64,000 nucleotides of DNA, from positions 60,839-124,838 of the forward strand of contig NZ_JXJW01000004.1 of NCBI RefSeq assembly GCF_002441695.1. The letters are read 5' to 3'. This DNA is from Pseudolactococcus piscium (GTDB taxonomy: Bacteria > Bacillota > Bacilli > Lactobacillales > Streptococcaceae). This document shows positions 57,976-64,000 of the stretch, piece after piece. Position 1 is the stretch's first letter, and each line of letters starts with the position of its first letter. The notes below the pieces were generated by a model that saw only the letters and a list, made by a program, of their open reading frames with translations, ran no database searches and was not told where the DNA came from. The translations under genes and the position numbers were made by a program.

Positions 57976-58055
57976 TAATGTATAGCTTATATCATACCTG
58001 AAATCATCTATATAAAGAGATTTATGCTATTTTACACCCGCTAATGTATAGCTTA
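57976..58055. repeat. Direct repeat TAATGTATAGCTTA, candidate GntR operator
   Basis: The 14-base sequence occurs at 57976-57989 and 58042-58055, flanking the gap between the GntR gene and the PTS promoter. The first copy overlaps the poor -35 region of the PTS promoter; the second includes the regulator's stop codon. It is probably the regulator's binding site. Confidence 0.55.
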
Positions 58056-58775
58056 ATTCCGTCTGGTTAAGATCACATCCATGCTAAATGTCTCCCCAAG
58101 GTGTGTTGCCTTAGAGTATTCAAATACTTGACCTGTGCTAAAACGACCTGTTTGTCTAGCAAGTATGACCGGCTGACCAACGGCAATTTGTAAGAGTGCT
58201 GCATCCGTTTCGTTGGCAGTATGGACTTCAATTCGTCTATGTGATTTATCAATAATGTAGCCCAGCTGTTGCTCGATATATTCATAGATTGAATGTTCAA
58301 CATGGACACGTTTCAAGTTGACAATCAAACTGGCAGGCATCCATATCTCTTCCACAACAAATGGCTGTTCATCCTTAATTCTCACGCGCTTAATATGATA
58401 GACTGCTGTATTGACAGATAGATTTAATTTGTCACTGATAAAGGCATCCGAAGGAATGATTTCAAATACTAAAACATGAGACGTCAGCGTGATGTCCGCA
58501 TAGAGTGCCGTCAATCCTCTAAAATAATTTCCCTGCTTCATCTGGTCAAGAGAGCCTTCTGCAAAATCATTAACAAAGGTTCCCTTTGCCTTGATTTTGG
58601 TGATCATCCCTTCATCCACTAAAATATCTGTTGCCTTTTTTATCGTCATTTTAGAGGCCTGAAATTGCGCAATCATTTCCCGCTCATAGGGCAGTTTACT
58701 CTTGACAGGATACTCACCGGACAAGATCTTATTTCTTAAAATATTTGCGATTGTCACATATTTTTGTGTTTTCAT
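58053..58775 (-). CDS. GntR-family regulator with UTRA domain
   Basis: The 240-residue protein has an N-terminal winged helix (about 5-70; LPYEREMIAQFQASKMTIKKA) and a UTRA effector domain (about 90-235), ending FEYSKATHLGETFSMDV. It lies directly upstream of the PTS IIC-GH1 operon and probably represses it until a sugar phosphate binds. ATG 58775 is fixed by a TGC TACAAT box that ends six bases before it. Six earlier codons are rejected. The message is probably leaderless. Confidence 0.88.
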   Translation of the reverse strand: MKTQKYVTIANILRNKILSGEYPVKSKLPYEREMIAQFQASKMTIKKATDILVDEGMITKIKAKGTFVNDFAEGSLDQMKQGNYFRGLTALYADITLTSHVLVFEIIPSDAFISDKLNLSVNTAVYHIKRVRIKDEQPFVVEEIWMPASLIVNLKRVHVEHSIYEYIEQQLGYIIDKSHRRIEVHTANETDAALLQIAVGQPVILARQTGRFSTGQVFEYSKATHLGETFSMDVILTRRN

Positions 58776-58790
58776 ACCTATATTGTAGCA
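58776..58790 (-). promoter_or_regulatory. Extended -10 promoter abutting the GntR start (leaderless type)
   Basis: On the minus strand, TGC plus TACAAT (58782-58787) is followed by ATAGGT and the ATG. This is nearly identical to the box-to-ATG segment of the TreR-like gene at 1044-1061. Confidence 0.65.
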
Positions 58791-58988
58791 CACGGGTCAA
58801 CGATTTGAACACATAGCCATGACTTGTTTTGTCATACGATGCGTTAGGTCATACTAGCTAGCAAGCCATGCTTTGCTAACTTATCCAATATATCGCTTAA
58901 TACTGAGTTATTTTATATGCCTATCCATCGTCTTTTATGATAGAATACACTTTGTACCAATACTTTTACACAGACCGGAAAAAACAAT

Positions 58989-60092
58989 ATGACACTTACC
59001 TTAAAACGGATTTTCTCCGATAAAACATTGCTAGTGACCCTTTTCATGTCGCTGCTTGCCCTTATCTTTGGCACCGTAAAGCCATCTGATATTGACATGA
59101 AGACGATACTTACCCTATTAAGTTTAATCATTGTCATCTCAATCTACGAGCATCTGACAATCCTCAATCATATCGCTAACCTGATCATAGAGAAATGTAA
59201 TACGACCAGAGGGATTATCCTCGTCATCTTCCTATTCTCCTTTTTCGGATCCATGTTTTTTACCAATGATGTTGCGATTTTGACACTTGTTCCGATTGTC
59301 TTCAACATTAGTAAAAAAATAAAAATTCCCAAGATAGCTGTCATCAGTCTGATGACAATATATGCAAATTTAGGTAGCTCGATCACGCCGTTTGGTAATC
59401 CGCAAAATATCTACCTCGTCTCTTTCTTTCATCTATCGATTGTCGATTTTCTAAGTCTCTCCTTACCCATCGGTTTGGTCAGTTTTCTAACCTTACTACT
59501 TTGCCTATTTTTCTTTCCCAAAGACAAGATTAGTCAACTTAAAAGTACTGAGTTAACCGTCCCTCGAAAACACCTCCTTGCCTTACTCCTTACGACGTTG
59601 ATCGTTTTACTGGGGGTCTTATCCTTTATCCCGATTGTCTTCTCACTAATCGCTAGCTTACTTTGTACAGCTTATGTCGATCGCACCATTTATGAAACCG
59701 TCGACTATGGGATTATTTTAACCTTTGTCAACTTTTTCATCATTGTTGGTGCAGTAGGTCGCATTCCAGCAATTCATCTCTTTCTAGAACACGTCACAAC
59801 AACAACTTTCTCGATTTTCTCGACTGCTATTATCTCAAGCCAACTCATTAGTAATGTACCAGCGGCGGTTTTACTCTCTAAATTCACCAACCATGTCTCT
59901 GCTATTTATTTAGGTGTCACAGTAGGTGGGCTAGGAACAATCGTTGCCTCTTTAGCTAATCTCCTAGCCTTAAGACAATATCATCTCTTATCTGATGATC
60001 AATCGACGAAAGCCTTTTTTGCCAAATTTACAGTCTACAATATCGTTTATCTCTTAGTCTTTTTCATAGCAGGATTGCTCCTATTACATTAA
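58989..60092 (+). CDS. ArsB/NhaD-type ion transporter superfamily permease
   Basis: The 367-residue membrane protein has about ten helices. It contains FFTNDVAILTLVPI and NLGSSITPFGNPQNIY, the ion-transporter hallmark with the GNPQN motif, and a second half with SNVPAAVLLSKFT. This family includes arsenite, citrate and Na+/H+ carriers. The substrate is unknown. CGGAAAAAAC precedes the ATG and an extended -10 (TGA TAGAAT) lies about 45 bp upstream. It is monocistronic. Confidence 0.82.
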   Translation: MTLTLKRIFSDKTLLVTLFMSLLALIFGTVKPSDIDMKTILTLLSLIIVISIYEHLTILNHIANLIIEKCNTTRGIILVIFLFSFFGSMFFTNDVAILTLVPIVFNISKKIKIPKIAVISLMTIYANLGSSITPFGNPQNIYLVSFFHLSIVDFLSLSLPIGLVSFLTLLLCLFFFPKDKISQLKSTELTVPRKHLLALLLTTLIVLLGVLSFIPIVFSLIASLLCTAYVDRTIYETVDYGIILTFVNFFIIVGAVGRIPAIHLFLEHVTTTTFSIFSTAIISSQLISNVPAAVLLSKFTNHVSAIYLGVTVGGLGTIVASLANLLALRQYHLLSDDQSTKAFFAKFTVYNIVYLLVFFIAGLLLLH

Positions 60093-60136
60093 AGACACTT
60101 ACTACAACTAGCTCCTCCACTTATCTGACTTATCAT

Positions 60137-60178
60137 ATAAAAAAGACTAAGGGCATCAAACCCTTAGTCATTTTTTAT
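60137..60178. terminator. Bidirectional terminator
   Basis: GACTAAGGG pairs with CCCTTAGTC, with an A-run before and ATTTTTT after. It separates the converging permease and binding-protein genes. Confidence 0.92.
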
Positions 60179-60208
60179 AAGCTCATTTCGTGTGCTATCA
60201 AAAACGCA

Positions 60209-61045
60209 TTATTTATAGTTATCTGCCGATGGTGCATAATCGCCACCATAAAATTCTTTAGATAATTTTGCTAGTGTCCCATCTTTATAGAGGACTTTTA
60301 ATTCTTTATCGATCACTTTTTGAAGTTTTTCTTGTGAGCCATCTAAAATAAAGTATTCATAGGTCTTAAATGTCGGATAGTTTTTGAGATCAGGAATGTT
60401 GCTAGCCACTGTGATATTGTGTTTTTTAGCAAAATTTTCTGCAGCTAATTTTGATGCAAATAAGAAATCAATCTGTCCAGATTCCACGGCAGCTAGTCGG
60501 TCTGTTAATGAGCGTTCTGAATACGCAACCTCAATTTTTTTATCAGGATTTTTCTTATTCCAAGCTTCAAAAATAGCACCATAGTTAGTACCTGCAGGAA
60601 TCTCAGTCTTTTTACCAATCAAATCTTTAATTGATGTGAAGTTGTTTTTTGTACTTGAGAAAATCGCATTTACATTTTCTGAAATAGGGGATGTAAACAG
60701 ATATTTTTTCTCACGCTCTGGTGTTTTACCAAAATTATTGGCACCAATTTGGCTACGACCAGCATCAACATCAGTCAAGATTGACTCGTCTGTCACTGTT
60801 TTAAAGTCAAATTTATAGTCGGGCAAGTTTTTATCAACCGCTTTTAAGACTTCAATGTCAAATCCTGTTAAGTTATCACCATCTTTATAAGCGTAAGGTT
60901 TTGAATCTGCAGTCTGGGCAATCGTCACCGTCGTCACTTTCTTGTCGGTGTCTGATGCTTTTTTATCAGATTTACCGCATGCTGCTAAAAACCCAACACT
61001 TAATAAACCAACTGCTGTTACCGCTAACATTTTTTTAAATTTCAT
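60209..61045 (-). CDS. Amino-acid ABC transporter substrate-binding lipoprotein (orphan)
   Basis: The 278-residue protein has a lipoprotein signal with lipobox FLAAC at about residue 19. A family-3 solute-binding domain follows (TADSKPYAY...GFDIEVLKAVDK near the start). It resembles cystine or polar amino-acid receptors. No permease or ATPase is adjacent, so it works with a remote transporter. ATG 61045 was chosen because GAGG lies nine bases upstream and gives a normal signal peptide. Confidence 0.88.
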   Translation of the reverse strand: MKFKKMLAVTAVGLLSVGFLAACGKSDKKASDTDKKVTTVTIAQTADSKPYAYKDGDNLTGFDIEVLKAVDKNLPDYKFDFKTVTDESILTDVDAGRSQIGANNFGKTPEREKKYLFTSPISENVNAIFSSTKNNFTSIKDLIGKKTEIPAGTNYGAIFEAWNKKNPDKKIEVAYSERSLTDRLAAVESGQIDFLFASKLAAENFAKKHNITVASNIPDLKNYPTFKTYEYFILDGSQEKLQKVIDKELKVLYKDGTLAKLSKEFYGGDYAPSADNYK

Positions 61046-61186
61046 AACCATTTCACCTCTTCTATCATTTCTAAGCTTAATTTTATCATAGATTAAGTTT
61101 AACATAAGCTATATTGCTTAGGACTTTTAAAAATGATATGACGACCTAAAAAAATAAGATAGCCAATAAATGACTATCTTTTCACC

Positions 61187-62047
61187 TTAAAGTTGATGGA
61201 AGGCTTGATACAGTTCTTGTCTGACCAGACCACGTGTCTTAGCTACTTTTTTGATGGCAGCATTGGTCTTTTCACCTGCCGTAATTAGGGCTTGCACGGC
61301 TTCTAAATCGGTTAAGTCTGAATCTGCTTGACTCAGCTCTTCTACTGAACCACTCACAATAATCAGGCATTCTCCCTTTATCGGCTGTTCAGTGATCGAT
61401 GCTAAAACCTCTGAAATAGGCCCGCGACGATACTCCTCGTATATCTTTGTCAGTTCACGTACAAAGGCAACCTCACGATCACCATAAACTGACAACATAT
61501 TGGTCAAAGTTGCGGAGACACGATGAGGCGACTCATAAAAAATCTGACTTTCAGGATAGGCTACCTTCTCAGTTAGGAAAGCAATTTGCTCATTTTTCTT
61601 TCTCGGTAAAAAGCCATAGAAAATGTGTGGCTGCGGCGCAATACCTGAGGCAATCAAAGCTGTAATACCAGCACTAGCACCTGGTAGTGCGATGACATCA
61701 ATCTCCTGGGCAATACAGGCCAGCACTAAATCATGTCCCGGGTCGGAGATAGACGGCAAACCAGCATCAGATACCTGAGCGATTGATTTCCCCGACTTGA
61801 GCAAGTCAATCATCTTACTTAGTTTTAAACCACTGTTATGGTCATGAAAACTTTCCTGTGAAGTACTGATCTCAAAATGATTCAATAATTTCTGTGTGTT
61901 ACGTGTGTCTTCTGATGCGATTAAGTCAACAGTTTTCAAAATCGTTACCGCACGAAAGGTCATATCATCAAGATTGCCAATTGGTGTCGGGACTAAAAAT
62001 AATTGGCCTGCTGTCTTAACCCCTTTAAAACTCTGCTGAAAATTCAT
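61187..62047 (-). CDS. rsmI: 16S rRNA (cytidine-1402-2'-O)-methyltransferase
   Basis: This 286-residue SAM-dependent tetrapyrrole-methylase-fold enzyme methylates C1402 of 16S rRNA. It has the N-terminal LFLVPTPIGNLDDMT, the SAM-binding ASEDTRNTQKLL, GLPSISDPG and ALPGASAGITAL motifs. Either of two adjacent ATGs (62050, 62047) that overlap the yabA stop may be used. The gene order rsmI-yabA-yaaT-holB is conserved in Firmicutes. Confidence 0.96.
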   Translation of the reverse strand: MNFQQSFKGVKTAGQLFLVPTPIGNLDDMTFRAVTILKTVDLIASEDTRNTQKLLNHFEISTSQESFHDHNSGLKLSKMIDLLKSGKSIAQVSDAGLPSISDPGHDLVLACIAQEIDVIALPGASAGITALIASGIAPQPHIFYGFLPRKKNEQIAFLTEKVAYPESQIFYESPHRVSATLTNMLSVYGDREVAFVRELTKIYEEYRRGPISEVLASITEQPIKGECLIIVSGSVEELSQADSDLTDLEAVQALITAGEKTNAAIKKVAKTRGLVRQELYQAFHQL

Positions 62048-62385
62048 CATCTATATAAAATCTCCGCACAATACAAACACGTTTCTCCAGGCTCTAAGCG
62101 CTGCCCATAAAAATCACGACAGACATGAAACCCATCTTCATAAATTTCGTGTAGATTGGACATCGGCCCTTTCTTTGTTATCTGTTCGCTCTTGTTTTCT
62201 GAAACATGAGACTCTGAAAAGTCAGCTAAGCGATCACGCAAGCGTGCATTTTCTAAGCGCAGACTCGTATTCTCTGTCAGTAATTTTTGATAATTACTCT
62301 TAATGTCACTCACCTGAGTTAGCGTGGCGACCAGGATTCCCTCTAGTTCTGATAAATTATCAAAAAAGGGTACTTTACCCGTCAT
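62047..62385 (-). CDS. yabA: Replication initiation control protein YabA
   Basis: The protein of about 112 residues has an N-terminal coiled coil (about 12-65) and a C-terminal zinc motif with His, Cys and a CxxC pair (HVCRDFYG...ETCLYCAEILY). It links DnaA and DnaN to limit re-initiation. ATG 62385 overlaps the yaaT stop by one base and follows GAGG. Confidence 0.93.
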   Translation of the reverse strand: MTGKVPFFDNLSELEGILVATLTQVSDIKSNYQKLLTENTSLRLENARLRDRLADFSESHVSENKSEQITKKGPMSNLHEIYEDGFHVCRDFYGQRLEPGETCLYCAEILYR

Positions 62386-63155
62386 CAAACCACCTCTATT
62401 TCTGTCACATCATAATCTCGCACTGCATTATCCAAACGCACTTTTACAGTATTCCCTAAAATGTTTAAGCCAATGACACGCGCTTGCCCATCCGCTGTCT
62501 TAATCACATCTCCAAAATCTGGAAAGTTCTTACGCGCCTGACGATAAAAATCATCTTCATAGGTCAAGCAGCACATCAATCGACCGCAAAGCCCATTTAA
62601 CTTATTCTGATTGAGTGATAAGGCCTGATTTTTTGCCATCTTAATACTGACATTGGGAAATTCACCCATAAATTCTGAACAGCAAAGCGGGCGACCGCAA
62701 GGACCGAGACCACCAAATGTTTTGGCAACATCTCGAGGACCAATTTGGCGTAAGGCAATCCTAGTCTTGAAATTGCTAGCTAAATCCTTTAATAGCGCTC
62801 TAAAATCCACACGATGCTCAGACGTAAAACTGATATACAGGCGCTTATAATCAAGCGTATACTTAGCTTCTATCACTTTCATATCGAGGCCGTGAGACTT
62901 GACTAAGGCTTTTACTTTTACTTTAGCCTGATCGGAGTCTCGTGTCACCTTTTCTGCTAATTCAATATCGAGCGACGTTGCTAGCCCAATTATGACGCCT
63001 TCGGTTGCTAACGACTCAGATAGCTCACGAATCACACGACCAATCATTTTACACTTGTCAACTTTGACAAGCACCATATCTGATACAGTGTAGTTTTTGT
63101 CGCTTGCAACAAAGATGTTATCTTCACCATGTGCAAATTTTATTTCATAATTCAT
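62385..63155 (-). CDS. yaaT: PSP1-domain protein YaaT/RicT
   Basis: The 256-residue protein has the PSP1 C-terminal domain with conserved cysteines in GGLGPCGRPLCC and NGLCGRLMCC. These ligate an iron-sulfur cluster in the Ric complex. It takes part in RNase Y-dependent mRNA maturation and other regulation. It lies between holB and yabA. GAGAGAAAACA precedes the ATG. Confidence 0.93.
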   Translation of the reverse strand: MNYEIKFAHGEDNIFVASDKNYTVSDMVLVKVDKCKMIGRVIRELSESLATEGVIIGLATSLDIELAEKVTRDSDQAKVKVKALVKSHGLDMKVIEAKYTLDYKRLYISFTSEHRVDFRALLKDLASNFKTRIALRQIGPRDVAKTFGGLGPCGRPLCCSEFMGEFPNVSIKMAKNQALSLNQNKLNGLCGRLMCCLTYEDDFYRQARKNFPDFGDVIKTADGQARVIGLNILGNTVKVRLDNAVRDYDVTEIEVV

Positions 63156-63255
63156 TGTTTTCTCTCTTTATGTATTAACCCTATCTCAAAGACTGGCTGA
63201 CAAGAGGCAAGCTGATCTGCCTAAAATCATGCGTTTATACTTGAGATACTACCGA

Positions 63256-63999
63256 TTATCCTAAACAAATTTTTTCCAAACAGGATTGAAAATTAACATT
63301 TGACTGCCAATACTTTTGCGCCCTAAAAACATGTTCAACGCGTGCTGCTTGCCGCTTTTTAACCAAGCAAATGGCCAGTATTTTAAAGGCGAGTCCCTGT
63401 GCCTTTTTATCTTTAAAAAATGAAGCAAGCTGGGTGACCTGCAAAAAGGCTTCTGAAGCATCTGAGCTAAGTAGCATGACAAATTTTTCTATCTGTTTGA
63501 TACCGTCCAAAAACAGCTTATCTTTGGCTAAACTTTTGGCTTCGGATACTGACGAGACAATCTCTGAGATAATCATCGCATCTGTCTTTAGCGTCCCATC
63601 TTGCTCTAAACTTCTTTGTACCATCTTGGACTGGTTTGGAAAGTTAATCACCTGTGCCCGAGACTTAATCGTATCTAAAACCATATTCTCAGATGCCGTG
63701 AGTAAAAAGATATAGATTTCAGATTCTGGTTCTTCAATCGATTTTAGCAATGCATTGGCTGCATTAACATGCATCTTTTCAGCACCATCTATGATCACCA
63801 CTTGTCGACTACTCTCAAACCCTGACTGAGCAAACGTGAGTAATAACTCTCGAATCTGTTGGGTTTTGATCGTCTGACCATCTGGACTTACTATGTGTAA
63901 GTCAGTATAGTCATTGGCTGCAACCAAGCGACATTCCCGACAGGTACCACAAGGCAAGCCTGCTTGTTTTTGAAGACAAAACCTAGACTGAGCTAGCCA
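63256..63999 (-). CDS. holB: DNA polymerase III delta-prime subunit (partial, 5' end outside window)
   Basis: The visible part covers about 247 codons and runs off the right edge in frame. It includes the zinc-binding segment with RFCLQ, then LPCGTCRECR; NALLKSIEEPESEIYIFLLTASE; and the C-terminal helical domain. The AAA+ Walker A motif lies beyond the edge. It is a clamp-loader subunit, cotranscribed with yaaT, yabA and rsmI downstream. Confidence 0.93.
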   Translation of the reverse strand, partial: WLAQSRFCLQKQAGLPCGTCRECRLVAANDYTDLHIVSPDGQTIKTQQIRELLLTFAQSGFESSRQVVIIDGAEKMHVNAANALLKSIEEPESEIYIFLLTASENMVLDTIKSRAQVINFPNQSKMVQRSLEQDGTLKTDAMIISEIVSSVSEAKSLAKDKLFLDGIKQIEKFVMLLSSDASEAFLQVTQLASFFKDKKAQGLAFKILAICLVKKRQAARVEHVFRAQKYWQSNVNFQSCLEKICLG

Positions 64000-64000
64000 T

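Noticed and set aside
55142-58775. Lactose catabolism (LacG/LacE) for the distal PTS-GH1 locus
   Set aside because: The IIC lacks a fused IIB domain and the GH1 reads YKNRYG like 6-phospho-beta-glucosidases, not YEKRYG as in LacG; no tagatose pathway genes are present.

Overview
The window looks like a low-GC Gram-positive chromosome from the Streptococcaceae, most probably a Lactococcus or Pseudolactococcus relative. The grounds are an LmrC/LmrD-type heterodimeric drug exporter, an RpoY-RNase J pair, the MurA2 paralogue of MurA, type B ribosomal protein L31, a DUF1803-like protein, T-box control of pheST, a purine riboswitch on xpt-pbuX, CcpA-type cre sites and lactic-acid-bacterial sugar uptake genes. 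The genus is inferred from protein resemblance only.

Most of the window is housekeeping. 0-10 kb: Cof-type phosphatase, TreR-like regulator, water-forming NADH oxidase, PHP phosphatase, T-box-pheS-pheT, purine riboswitch-xpt-pbuX and two tRNA-Thr genes. 10-21 kb: DUF1803-like protein, rpmE2, a histidine phosphatase, murA2, the two-gene ABC drug exporter, a manganese-type CDF exporter, tpx and pgi (with a perfect cre in its leader). 21-28.8 kb: a three-gene operon (FtsX-type permease, ATPase, kinase-less PASTA protein), a candidate structured RNA, a lipoprotein, a small membrane-bound XRE regulator, decayed coding fragments and an HI0933-family flavoprotein. 28.8-36.5 kb: a glycoside operon with its RpiR-type regulator, GH1 enzyme, LplB/LplC-type permeases, binding lipoprotein, DUF624 protein and ROK kinase. 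36.5-46 kb: tsaD, rimI, a second acetyltransferase, tsaB, rpoY, rnjA, add, a nuclease, sprT and tex.

46-55 kb is the accessory island and the most interesting part. Two operons are driven by two diverged copies of one terminator/promoter/operator cassette of about 200 bp. The proximal operon begins with a 56-codon ORF for a double-glycine-leader peptide with an unusual hydrophilic, His-rich, CxxC-containing core. It is followed by an ABC ATPase, an ABC-2 permease and a C39-peptidase ABC exporter (PCAT) that would cleave and export the peptide. The distal operon encodes a small anchored protein, an 872-residue secreted protein with three tandem papain-like (staphopain/C47-type) domains of which only the last keeps a catalytic triad, and a small multi-spanning membrane protein. 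No known peptide-modification enzyme is present. I read this as a peptide secretion system, either bacteriocin or signal, with a co-regulated secreted protease module.

55-64 kb: a second GH1 enzyme with its PTS IIC component and GntR regulator, an ArsB/IT-type permease, an orphan amino-acid-binding lipoprotein, and the conserved rsmI-yabA-yaaT-holB cluster, with holB running off the right edge.

Across the window, five unrelated genes (TreR-like, CDF, HI0933, tex and the distal GntR) share one start architecture: an extended -10 box (TGN plus TANAAT-like) ends exactly 6 nt before the ATG and no Shine-Dalgarno is visible. This suggests leaderless transcripts.
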